A DNA stretch of 64,000 nt, taken from contig JAQVXI010000003.1 of NCBI GenBank assembly GCA_028709215.1, positions 45,166 to 109,165 of the forward strand. The letters are read 5' to 3'. Below, one piece after another: positions 35,246 through 41,998 of the stretch. How positions within the stretch are numbered: position 1 is the first letter of the stretch; the number at the start of each line of letters is the position of its first letter. The notes below the pieces were generated by a model that saw nothing but the letters and a program-made list of their open reading frames with translations, was not told the DNA's origin and did not search any database. The translations under genes were made by a program, and so were the position numbers. The stretch comes from Bacteroidales bacterium. GTDB lineage: Bacteria; Bacteroidota; Bacteroidia; Bacteroidales; UBA1402.

Positions 35246-35279
35246 TTCCTGGTGCGATGGGATAAATCAAATGGTTCAT

Positions 35280-35310
35280 TACCTTTGTCGGGTCGTATTT
35301 TCTGCGACCC
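35280..35310 (+). promoter_or_regulatory. -7 box and 5'-leader hairpin of the etfBA operon
   Basis: TACCTTTG at 35280-35287 matches TAnnTTTG. It is followed at once by a small hairpin (GGGTCG with CGACCC, 9-base loop, 35290-35310) that would be at the very 5' end of the transcript, about 30 bases before the etfB ATG. Confidence 0.55.
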
Positions 35311-35339
35311 ATTGAAAAACACTTTTAAACAGAGGATAT

Positions 35340-36212
35340 ATGAATTTAAACATTTTGGTCCTAGCCAAACAGGTGCCCGATACCCGAAACGTGGGTAAGG
35401 ATGCCATGACACCGGAAGGGACTGTGAATCGATCAGCACTTCCGGCCATCTTCAATCCGGAAGACCTAAATGCGCTGGAGCAAGCACTTCAGCTCAAAGA
35501 TCGTTACCCATTATCAACCGTAAACGTTTTAACCATGGGGCCTTTTCGGGCTGCTGAAATCGTTCGGGAAGCATTATATAGAGGCGCAGACGGTGGCATT
35601 GTGCTCAGTGATCGTGCCTTTGCAGGATCCGACACGCTTGCAACATCCTATGCGCTGAGTTCTGCCATTCGCAAAATGGGAAACATTGACATCATTTTTT
35701 GCGGAAGACAGGCCATCGATGGAGATACGGCACAAGTAGGGCCACAAGTGGCTGAAAAGCTCGGTTGGAAGCAAATCACTTATGCAGAAACCATTGATCA
35801 GATTGATTCCGAAAAAATCGTCATCAAGCGACGCATCGACAAAGGTGTCGAACACGTTTCGACGAGTCTTCCCGTACTGATCACCGTAAATGGCAGCGCT
35901 GCCGAATGCAGACCCCGAAACGCCAAACGGGTGATGAAATACAAATATGCGCGCATACCCAACGAGCTTCAAAACAGCAACGAAGATTACATCAGTTTGT
36001 ACAACAGCCGGGATTTCCTTCAAATTGGCGAATGGTGTGTACGAGATATTGACTGTGACCTCAACGAGCTGGGACTTAGCGGATCTCCAACCAAAGTAAA
36101 AAAAGTAGAGAACGTCGTCTTCCAGGCAAAAGAAAGCAAAACCTTAAGCAGTTCGGATTCAGACATCGAATCCTTGATGATTGAACTGATCCGTCAACAC
36201 ACCATTGGATAA
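35340..36212 (+). CDS. etfB: Electron transfer flavoprotein beta subunit
   Basis: Partner of EtfA in passing electrons from acyl-CoA dehydrogenase to the respiratory chain or to other carriers. It is 290 residues long with the opening NILVLAKQVPDT, NPEDLNALEQALQLK, the nucleotide-binding segment IIFCGRQAIDGDTAQVGP, and ITVNGSAAECRPRNAKRVMK, which corresponds to the beta-subunit signature. The 11-base gap to etfA and the adjoining dehydrogenase form a compact operon. The length is slightly above the usual 250-265. Confidence 0.93.
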   Translation: MNLNILVLAKQVPDTRNVGKDAMTPEGTVNRSALPAIFNPEDLNALEQALQLKDRYPLSTVNVLTMGPFRAAEIVREALYRGADGGIVLSDRAFAGSDTLATSYALSSAIRKMGNIDIIFCGRQAIDGDTAQVGPQVAEKLGWKQITYAETIDQIDSEKIVIKRRIDKGVEHVSTSLPVLITVNGSAAECRPRNAKRVMKYKYARIPNELQNSNEDYISLYNSRDFLQIGEWCVRDIDCDLNELGLSGSPTKVKKVENVVFQAKESKTLSSSDSDIESLMIELIRQHTIG

Positions 36213-36223
36213 AGACACAGCAC

Positions 36224-37243
36224 ATGAACAACTTATTTGTATATTGCGAATTAGAAGACGGCATCATCGCCGATGTAAGCTTGGAACTCCTGACCAAAGG
36301 ACGCAGCCTGGCCAATCAACTACAATGCAAACTGGAAGCCATCGCCATTGGTCACCAACTCGATACAATCGCCGATCAGGCATTACCCTACGGAGTGGAT
36401 ACACTCTATCTGGCAGATGACCGACGACTCGCCCCCTACACAACAATCCCACACGCGCACATACTGGAACAACTATTCCGCGAAACACAACCCCAGATTG
36501 CGTTAATGGGTGCAACAAGCATCGGTCGCGACTTGGGTCCGCGCGTCTCCTCTGCTTTACACAGCGGACTTACTGCCGATTGTACATCGCTTGAAATTGG
36601 TACCCACGAAGATAAAAAAGCAGGAAAAGTCTACGATCAATTGTTGTATCAGATTCGACCCGCGTTTGGAGGGAACATTGTGGCAACCATCATCAATCCG
36701 GAATGCCGTCCTCAAATGGCAACCGTACGTGAAGGCGTCATGAAAAAAGAAATCTATGATGCCAACTGGAAAGGGGAAGTCATTCACCTGAAGACTTCGG
36801 ATTACGTAAAAGACGAAGATTTTGTGGTTGAAATTTTGGAACGCCACGTAGAACAATCCAGAATAAACCTCAAATCAGCACCTATTTTGGTTAGTGGAGG
36901 CTACGGTGTGGGATCAAAAGAAAATTTTAAACTTCTTTTTGACTTGGCCAATGTGCTCGGTGGAGAGGTGGGAGCCTCACGTGCAGCCGTTGATGCCGGC
37001 TTTTGTGATCATGCCCGTCAAGTAGGTCAAACGGGTGTAACCGTGCGTCCGAAACTATACATTGCCTGTGGCATTTCCGGTCAAATACAACACATTGCAG
37101 GGATGCAGGAAAGCGCCATCATCATCGCCATTAACAACGATCCAAATGCACCAATCAACAACATCGCTGACTATGTGATCACCGGTGAAGTCGAAACGAT
37201 CATCCCAAAAATGATCCAGTATTATAAGAAAAACACGAAATAA
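36224..37243 (+). CDS. etfA: Electron transfer flavoprotein alpha subunit
   Basis: Binds the FAD that receives electrons from the dehydrogenase. It is 339 residues long. The C-terminal FAD domain is well conserved: APILVSGGYGVGSKENF, GGEVGASRAAVDAGF, QVGQTGVTVRPKLYIACGIS, the IQHIAGMQES segment, and NNDPNAPINNIADYVITGE. The N-terminal domain has AIAIGHQLDT and GATSIGRDLGPRVSS. It lies between etfB and the acyl-CoA dehydrogenase gene, which begins 1 base after its stop. Confidence 0.95.
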   Translation: MNNLFVYCELEDGIIADVSLELLTKGRSLANQLQCKLEAIAIGHQLDTIADQALPYGVDTLYLADDRRLAPYTTIPHAHILEQLFRETQPQIALMGATSIGRDLGPRVSSALHSGLTADCTSLEIGTHEDKKAGKVYDQLLYQIRPAFGGNIVATIINPECRPQMATVREGVMKKEIYDANWKGEVIHLKTSDYVKDEDFVVEILERHVEQSRINLKSAPILVSGGYGVGSKENFKLLFDLANVLGGEVGASRAAVDAGFCDHARQVGQTGVTVRPKLYIACGISGQIQHIAGMQESAIIIAINNDPNAPINNIADYVITGEVETIIPKMIQYYKKNTK

Positions 37244-37244
37244 C

Positions 37245-38948
37245 ATGGCAAATCAATATACAGATATTCCCGAATTGAAATTTCATCTGGAACACCCATT
37301 GATGAAGGAAATCGTAGCACTCAAGGAGCGTAACTTTCAAGATAAAGATTGTTTTGAATACGCCCCCCAGAATCACTCCGATGCGATGGACAACTACGAA
37401 CGTATTTTGGAACTTGCCGGTGATATTTGCAGCAACATCATCGCACCCAATGCGGAATCGGTGGATCATGAGGGACCCAGAGTCGTCGATGGGCACGTAG
37501 AATATGCTTCAGGAACCAGTGAAAATTTAAATGCATTAATACAGGCCGGGCTGATGGGCATAACACTCCCCAGACGCTACGAAGGACTTAATTTTCCCAT
37601 CGTACCTTACGTCATGTGCGCAGAAATGGTCAGCGCCTGCGATGCCGGATTCACCAACATCTGGGGACTCCAGGACTGTGCAGAAACCATTTATGAATAT
37701 GCCTCTGAAGAGCAGAAACAACGGTTCTTGCCTAGAGTTTGTCAGGGAGAAACCATGGCAATGGATCTCACCGAACCCGATGCCGGTTCCGACCTGCAAG
37801 CGGTCATGCTCAAAGCCACGTACAACGAAGCCGACGGTTTCTGGTATCTGAACGGGGTGAAACGCTTTATCACAAATGGAGATGGGGACATCGCACTGGT
37901 CTTGGCACGATCCGAAGAAGGGACCAAAGACGGACGCGGACTCTCTATGTTCTTGTACGACAAACGAAATGGAGGCGTACACGTACGTCGAATTGAGAAT
38001 AAAATGGGGATCAAAGGTTCGCCGACGTGTGAATTGGTATTCCGCAACGCAAAAGCCGAACTCTGCGGCGATCGCAAATTGGGATTGATCAAATACGTTA
38101 TGTCCCTGATGAATGGCGCAAGATTGGGCATCGTCGCTCAATCGGTCGGTGTCAGTCAGGCTGCGTACCAAGAAGCCCTTAGTTACGCCAAAGATCGCCG
38201 GCAATTTGGCAAAGCCATCATCGAATTTCCTGCCGTCTACGAAATGCTTGGATTGATCAAAGCAAAACTGGATGCTTCCCGCACATTGCTTTATGAAACG
38301 GCTCGTTTTGTAGACTTCTACAAGGAACTGGGAATGATCTCAAACGAACGCAAACTGGAGCCCGAAGAACGCAGCCAAATGAAGCAGTATCAACGATTGG
38401 CAGATGCTTTTACCCCGGTTGCAAAGGGTATTACCAGCGAGTTCTGCAATCAAAATGCATACGATTGCCTGCAGATACATGGAGGTTCCGGATTTATGAA
38501 GGATTACGCCTGCGAACGCATCTATCGTGACGCCCGCATTACAACAATCTATGAAGGAACCACTCAATTGCAGGTTGTTGCAGCCATCCGGCACGTAACC
38601 ACCGGCACCTATCTGACCCGTATGAGACAGTACGAACAAGAATCCGTTGCCGCTGAGTTTCGTCCCATGCAAGAGATTCTCAAAGGGCTTGCAGACCAGT
38701 ACGAAGCCGCCGTTGCTGAAGTCCTGGCCTACAAGAACACCGAATACATCGACTATCATGCGCGCAGAATGGTCGAAATGGCCGGCTACATCATCATGTG
38801 CCATTTGCTCTTGTTGGATGCAAGCCGAGACAAACGTTTTCAATTATCCGCTGAGATTTTCTTACGATATACCGAAGGTGAAATTGCCAAGAACTCGGGA
38901 ATCATATCTGCAAGCAAACCTCAGGATATGACAAAATATGCCAAATAA
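37245..38948 (+). CDS. Acyl-CoA dehydrogenase, long form, 567 aa
   Basis: FAD-dependent oxidation of an acyl-CoA to the enoyl-CoA, with electrons passed to EtfAB encoded just upstream. Family motifs: AMDLTEPDAGSDLQA, GVKRFITNGDGD, LGIVAQSVGVSQAAYQEAL, RRQFGKAI, IHGGSGFMKDYACERIYRD, and IYEGTTQLQ, which holds the usual catalytic Glu. It is about 180 residues longer than the classical 380-residue enzymes; the extra C-terminal helical region is typical of the anaerobe-type Bacteroidetes protein linked to etfBA. The chain-length preference is not evident. A terminator follows. Confidence 0.93.
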   Translation: MANQYTDIPELKFHLEHPLMKEIVALKERNFQDKDCFEYAPQNHSDAMDNYERILELAGDICSNIIAPNAESVDHEGPRVVDGHVEYASGTSENLNALIQAGLMGITLPRRYEGLNFPIVPYVMCAEMVSACDAGFTNIWGLQDCAETIYEYASEEQKQRFLPRVCQGETMAMDLTEPDAGSDLQAVMLKATYNEADGFWYLNGVKRFITNGDGDIALVLARSEEGTKDGRGLSMFLYDKRNGGVHVRRIENKMGIKGSPTCELVFRNAKAELCGDRKLGLIKYVMSLMNGARLGIVAQSVGVSQAAYQEALSYAKDRRQFGKAIIEFPAVYEMLGLIKAKLDASRTLLYETARFVDFYKELGMISNERKLEPEERSQMKQYQRLADAFTPVAKGITSEFCNQNAYDCLQIHGGSGFMKDYACERIYRDARITTIYEGTTQLQVVAAIRHVTTGTYLTRMRQYEQESVAAEFRPMQEILKGLADQYEAAVAEVLAYKNTEYIDYHARRMVEMAGYIIMCHLLLLDASRDKRFQLSAEIFLRYTEGEIAKNSGIISASKPQDMTKYAK

Positions 38949-38984
38949 AGCTGTTTTTAAGAAGACAGCACAACATACACCATG

Positions 38985-39032
38985 AAACCCACGTTCTCCT
39001 TTCCCTGACCCGGAAAGGTACGAGGGTTTTTT
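38985..39032 (+). terminator. Terminator after the etfBA-acyl-CoA dehydrogenase operon
   Basis: An inner stem CCTTTCC/GGAAAGG and an outer stem AAACCC/GGGTTT are followed by a run of T, 36 bases after the dehydrogenase stop. Confidence 0.65.
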
Positions 39033-39057
39033 GTTGCTAATCAATAACGATTATAAA

Positions 39058-40146
39058 ATGAAACAAATCTCTATTGGAAATTTAAACATCGCTTTTCCCG
39101 TCATTCAAGGCGGAATGGGTGTAGGCGTATCGCTTTCCGGCTTAGCTGCAGCGGTGGCCAACGAAGGTGGCATAGGCGTCATATCAAGTGCCGGACTGGG
39201 CTTGCTCTATAAGAAGCTTTCACCCGATTACTTGAAAGCAAGCATGCTTGGCTTAAAAGAAGAGCTTCGTCTGGCTCGTCAAAAAACCAAAGGCATCATC
39301 GGTGTGAACGTAATGGTTGCAATGACCAACTACGCTGACATGGTGAAAACAGCCATCCGGGAAAAAGCAGATATCCTATTCTCCGGTGCCGGTCTCCCGC
39401 TGGATTTGCCCTCTTTTCTTGAAAAAGACAGCATTACCAAACTGGTTCCCATTGTATCCTCAGGACGCGCAGCCAAATTGATCTGCGATAAATGGAAGAA
39501 CACCTACAATTATTTGCCCGATGCCATTGTTGTAGAAGGCCCAAAAGCCGGAGGTCATCTTGGTTTCAAGGTAAACCAATTGGAGGAGGCACAGTTTTCA
39601 CTTGAAAATTTGGTCCCTCAAGTCGTAGAGGCGGTAAAAGAATTCGAAAACCGATACAACAAAACCATCCCTGTTTTTGCGGGAGGAGGCGTCTACACGG
39701 CAGAAGATATGTATCAATTCCTTCAGTTGGGGGCATCGGGCGTTCAAATGGGCACTCGATTTGTTACGACCGAAGAATGCGATGCCGATTCCGCCTTTAA
39801 AGACAGCTACCTAAATGCAGAAGCAAAAGACATTGAGATCATTCAAAGCCCTGTGGGAATGCCCGGGCGTGCTATCTTCAACAATTTCTTGCAACGCGTC
39901 AAAGATGGGAAGCAAACGCCACATACGTGCCCGGTTCACTGCATCAAAACATGCGACTATACGAAGAGCCCGTACTGCATCATTGCTGCCCTTTACAGCG
40001 CATTCAAAGGTAAAATGAACAGTGGTTACGCCTTCTGCGGCAGCAACGCATACAGAGCCAATAAAATTGAAAAGGTAAAGGACATCTTCCAGGAATTCAA
40101 GCAACGAATCTTGGAATTGGAAATCCTGCAGCCCAAGCAATCGTAA
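39058..40146 (+). CDS. Nitronate monooxygenase-family FMN protein with a C-terminal four-Cys cluster
   Basis: FMN-dependent TIM-barrel protein of the 2-nitropropane dioxygenase/FabK/NMO superfamily. Motifs: FPVIQGGMGVGVSLSGLA, the GGIGVISSAG loop, VVEGPKAGGHLGF, IPVFAGGGVYTAEDM and GASGVQMGTRFVTTEE. The start at 39058 (MKQISIGN) is used because upstream residues are not conserved in type. Unusually, the C-terminal part carries clustered Cys residues: four in HTCPVHCIKTCDYTKSPYC and one more in the YAFCGSN segment. This suggests a metal or iron-sulfur site. The substrate is unknown: reduction of enoyl groups or nitronate oxidation are both possible. It follows the etfBA-dehydrogenase operon but is separated by a terminator. 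Confidence 0.82.
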   Translation: MKQISIGNLNIAFPVIQGGMGVGVSLSGLAAAVANEGGIGVISSAGLGLLYKKLSPDYLKASMLGLKEELRLARQKTKGIIGVNVMVAMTNYADMVKTAIREKADILFSGAGLPLDLPSFLEKDSITKLVPIVSSGRAAKLICDKWKNTYNYLPDAIVVEGPKAGGHLGFKVNQLEEAQFSLENLVPQVVEAVKEFENRYNKTIPVFAGGGVYTAEDMYQFLQLGASGVQMGTRFVTTEECDADSAFKDSYLNAEAKDIEIIQSPVGMPGRAIFNNFLQRVKDGKQTPHTCPVHCIKTCDYTKSPYCIIAALYSAFKGKMNSGYAFCGSNAYRANKIEKVKDIFQEFKQRILELEILQPKQS

Positions 40147-40172
40147 AAGACGCACAAAAAAACGGATCTTTG

Positions 40173-40205
40173 TTTGGATGGATTCAAAATTATTCTGTAA
40201 TTTTG
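40173..40205 (+). promoter_or_regulatory. Promoter of the tRNA-Gln gene
   Basis: TTTG at 40173-40176 and TAATTTTG at 40198-40205 are spaced by 21 bases. They lie about 15 bases before the tRNA 5' end. Confidence 0.6.
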
Positions 40206-40220
40206 CACCGTTTTAAACAA

Positions 40221-40291
40221 TGTTCCGTTGTGTAATGGTAGCACCGCAGATTCTGGTTCTGCTTGTCTGGGTTCGAATCCTAGCGGAACAA
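40221..40291 (+). tRNA. tRNA-Gln (anticodon CTG)
   Basis: A cloverleaf can be folded by eye: acceptor stem TGTTCCG/CGGAACA; D arm around GTAATGGTAGCAC; anticodon stem GCAGA/TCTGC with the 7-base loop TTCTGGT, giving anticodon CTG (reads CAG, Gln); T arm with GGTTCGAATCC; discriminator A at 40291. CCA is not encoded. Its last 14 bases overlap the left attachment repeat of an integrated element, whose insertion left the tRNA intact. Confidence 0.95.
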
Positions 40292-40294
40292 CTT
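40278..40294 (+). repeat. Left attachment-site repeat (att core)
   Basis: TCCTAGCGGAACAACTT, formed by the tRNA-Gln T-arm/acceptor 3' end plus three flanking bases. It is identical to 41907-41923. Confidence 0.88.
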
Positions 40295-40307
40295 TTTTAA
40301 AATAAAT

Positions 40308-40340
40308 GCCTGATTATCAATTTGATAGTTGGGCGTTTTT
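40308..40340 (+). terminator. Terminator now serving tRNA-Gln (carried in by the element)
   Basis: GCCTGATTATCA pairs over 12 positions (three G-U) with TGATAGTTGGGC around a 3-base loop and is followed by GTTTTTG. It lies just inside the element. The original tRNA terminator appears to be the hairpin at 41928-41951. Confidence 0.75.
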
Positions 40341-40344
40341 GTTT

Positions 40345-40368
40345 AAGGGTACAACTAGGGGTATAAGT
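40345..40368 (+). repeat. Left arm-type tandem repeat pair
   Basis: Two tandem 12-base units, AAGGGTACAACT and AGGGGTATAAGT, lie about 50 bases inside the left att site. A near-identical pair in the same orientation is found at 41746-41770 near the right att site. Such short tandem repeats near both ends fit arm-type binding sites of a tyrosine integrase. Confidence 0.65.
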
Positions 40369-40468
40369 CGCGAAAAACACCCCCTTTTCAAGGGCTCAAC
40401 GGCTCTTAATATTCAACAACTTATGCAGGTGATCCGATTCTTAGTGCACCTTTGATTCGCTGTCTGGC

Positions 40469-40495
40469 GATTTCGCTAGATGGTTAAACACAATT
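40469..40495 (+). repeat. Second repeat shared by both element ends, left copy
   Basis: The 27-base segment beginning GATTTCGCTAG and ending TGGTTAAACACAATT recurs with minor changes at 41697-41724, where it lies just upstream of the integrase fragment's ATG. The role is unknown: another integrase-binding site, or a duplicated integrase promoter region. Confidence 0.6.
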
Positions 40496-40567
40496 GGCTG
40501 TCGGGGTGGTTCCTGACCACTTCCTTTTAGGAAAAACAAAAATGTGATAGACTAAGATAAAAACGTG

Positions 40568-41302
40568 TTACCAATTATCCTCATTGGACTGGATAATACT
40601 AGATTTAATCCTTTTCTCAAAATCTTCTATTACGGACTGACTCTTTAGGCATATAGCCTTAAATGCATTCTCATCGCTTACCGTATAGAATTCAATCATT
40701 TGGTTGTATATTTTGCCCTTACTCTTGTCTTTTGGAATATAAAAAAAAGGTGGGATTGCTGTAATCGGGGTAAATGTCCTTTGATTCATTAAAAATTTGA
40801 GATTCGGGGAAACTAATTCTTTTTGGCTTAGAGACGCAACATTTAACCCAGAAAACGTTAGAGTTAATCTTATTCTTTCATCCCTAACATCAACCCTCAC
40901 GCTATGAGGCGCATCGTAAAATCTAATTGTTAAGGTTGATGGCGATATTATTGATTTATTTGGTTCATTAACAGACTGTGAAATATTAAGAAAGACGCCT
41001 CTAGCTGTTACAATTCCATTTTCCTTATCTTGCTGCTGCAAAGTGTTGTTTTCATCCCTGTATTTATCAGAAAAATAACTTACAACACTACTAAATAACT
41101 CATCCTTCGACCCCACCAATGAGCCAAACACCTTCTGAAACTGAAGTTCATTGTTCTCATTCAATGTTATATTGAAGTCCATGCTGTCAACTCCAAATGC
41201 GAATGAACAGAGCTGTTTCTGATCCAAAACCCTCTGTTGTCCATTCATCGTTATAAAGCAACACAATAGGAAAAGAATAATGTTTAGTTTTCTCATTTTC
41301 AT
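40568..41302 (-). CDS. Secreted DUF4468-like protein carried by the element, 244 aa
   Basis: The start at 41302 (MKMRKLNIILFLLCCFITMNG) gives a good signal peptide, and a -7 box lies 18 bases upstream; the longer frame to 41413 runs through that promoter. The mature protein has the outline of the DUF4468 (TBP-like fold) domain: FQKVFGSLVGSKDELFSSVVSYF, followed by NGIVTARGVF and a beta-rich part VRVDVRDERIRLTLTFSGL. The function of this family is unknown. A helical C-terminus (FKAICLKSQSVIEDFEKRIK) ends the chain. Codon and base use are more AT-rich than in neighbouring genes, in keeping with arrival by transfer. It is the only intact gene of the element. Confidence 0.72.
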   Translation of the reverse strand: MKMRKLNIILFLLCCFITMNGQQRVLDQKQLCSFAFGVDSMDFNITLNENNELQFQKVFGSLVGSKDELFSSVVSYFSDKYRDENNTLQQQDKENGIVTARGVFLNISQSVNEPNKSIISPSTLTIRFYDAPHSVRVDVRDERIRLTLTFSGLNVASLSQKELVSPNLKFLMNQRTFTPITAIPPFFYIPKDKSKGKIYNQMIEFYTVSDENAFKAICLKSQSVIEDFEKRIKSSIIQSNEDNW

Positions 41303-41319
41303 GGTGTTTAGTTTGAATT

Positions 41320-41327
41320 CAAAGGTA
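41320..41327 (-). promoter_or_regulatory. -7 promoter box of the DUF4468-like gene
   Basis: Reads TACCTTTG on the minus strand, 18 bases before the ATG at 41302. Confidence 0.6.
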
Positions 41328-41384
41328 TAAAAAGATATAACGCAAACGAATGAACAAACGTTTTTTCTAAGAGTGAATGATTCT

Positions 41385-41696
41385 TTAAACAATTGGCGGT
41401 CGGATCTTTTCACTGTTTAGCATTAATACACCATTCCTGATCAACTGCTGTAATAGCACCATCTTTATGATTGCTTCGATAGCATCCAATTTGGCGTTAA
41501 ACTCTGGGTGAATAGAATACTTTTTCGATTCTATTGGTCGACATATCGTGGAGCTCCATAAATCGGGGTGAATTGATTCAGAAATGTAATACTTGAACCT
41601 GTTGTAACTCTCCCCTGTTCCAATTCCACAACTGGCAAAGATTGCCGTTTCCTGTTTAGCGTCTACTGACTTTAGATATAATTTGATTTACGCCAT
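41385..41696 (-). pseudogene. Truncated tyrosine integrase, N-terminal arm-binding domain only
   Basis: Reading the minus strand from ATG at 41696 gives M-A-stop, then an open frame of about 100 codons. It contains IKLYLKSVDAKQETAIFAS, RFKYYISESIHPDLW, RPIESKKYSIHPEFNAKL and DAIEAIIKM. This matches the N-terminal arm-type DNA-binding domain of Bacteroidetes phage/transposon integrases, where (F/Y)KYSTGExIxPxxW...R and EFNxxLDxIE motifs are typical. The TAA at 41688-41690 interrupts codon 3, and the frame ends at 41385 before any SAM-like or catalytic domain. No R-H-R-Y catalytic residues are encoded anywhere in the element. It is clearly non-functional as a recombinase and was found by manual translation. 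Confidence 0.78.
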
Positions 41697-41724
41697 GATT
41701 TCGATAGGTTGGTTAAACACAATT
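41697..41724 (+). repeat. Second repeat shared by both element ends, right copy
   Basis: A 28-base segment beginning GATTTCGATAG and ending GGTTAAACACAATT. It differs from 40469-40495 by two substitutions and one inserted base and directly abuts the integrase fragment's ATG. Confidence 0.6.
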
Positions 41725-41745
41725 TAAACCTAACCAAAAATCGTC

Positions 41746-41770
41746 AAGGGTACAACTGGGGGTACAACTT
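41746..41770 (+). repeat. Right arm-type tandem repeat pair
   Basis: Units AAGGGTACAACT and GGGGGTACAACTT in tandem, about 50 bases upstream of the integrase fragment and 137 bases from the right att core. They match 40345-40368 in the same orientation. Confidence 0.65.
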
Positions 41771-41906
41771 TTATTAATCTATTTTACTCGTTCTTTATTC
41801 GAGGATCATAATGCATAAATACCTATCAACAGTTTTTCAGCCTTTTATGTGTCTTTGATTTATCACTATGATTCAGAACAAACAAGTGCAATAAGACGTT
41901 CTGTTG

Positions 41907-41923
41907 TCCTAGCGGAACAACTT
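41907..41923 (+). repeat. Right attachment-site repeat (att core)
   Basis: TCCTAGCGGAACAACTT, an exact copy of the tRNA-Gln 3' end at 40278-40294, with no tRNA body upstream of it. This is the duplicated core left by site-specific integration. Confidence 0.88.
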
Positions 41924-41927
41924 GATA

Positions 41928-41955
41928 CGCCGACAGTCTTTGATTGTCGGCGTTT
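41928..41955 (+). terminator. Ancestral tRNA-Gln terminator, displaced by the element
   Basis: CGCCGACA and TGTCGGCG form an 8-bp stem with an 8-base loop followed by TTTTTG. It lies 5 bases after the right att core, where the tRNA terminator would be in an uninterrupted chromosome. Confidence 0.75.
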
Positions 41956-41968
41956 TTGATTATTTTTG
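41939..41968 (+). promoter_or_regulatory. Promoter of lgt
   Basis: TTTG at 41939-41942 and TATTTTTG at 41961-41968 are separated by 18 bases. The -33 element overlaps the loop of the displaced tRNA terminator. The -7 box lies 30 bases before the lgt ATG. Confidence 0.55.
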
Positions 41969-41998
41969 TTCCAGTAAACAAACAAAAGAAATCAACAA

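Larger units (their letters stand above)
40278..41923 (+). mobile_element. Decayed integrative element inserted at the 3' end of tRNA-Gln (about 1.63 kb)
   Basis: The stretch between two copies of a 17-base direct repeat derived from the tRNA 3' end is AT-rich compared with its surroundings. It contains a truncated tyrosine-integrase N-terminus with a stop at codon 3, two tandem arm-type repeat pairs near the two ends, and one DUF4468-like gene with its own promoter. No intact integrase, excisionase, mobilisation or phage gene was found. This is best read as the remnant of a tRNA-targeting integrative element reduced by internal deletion, or as a non-autonomous satellite using an integrase in trans. 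The 276 bases between the tRNA and the DUF4468 gene, and the 302 bases between the integrase fragment's ATG and lgt, hold only repeats, terminators, promoters and an att site. Confidence 0.82.

Noticed and set aside
40371..40567. Possible integrase C-terminal remnant left of the DUF4468 gene
   Set aside because: Minus-strand translation gives short frames broken by stops with no catalytic R-H-R-Y residues; only the repeat shared with the right end is supportable.
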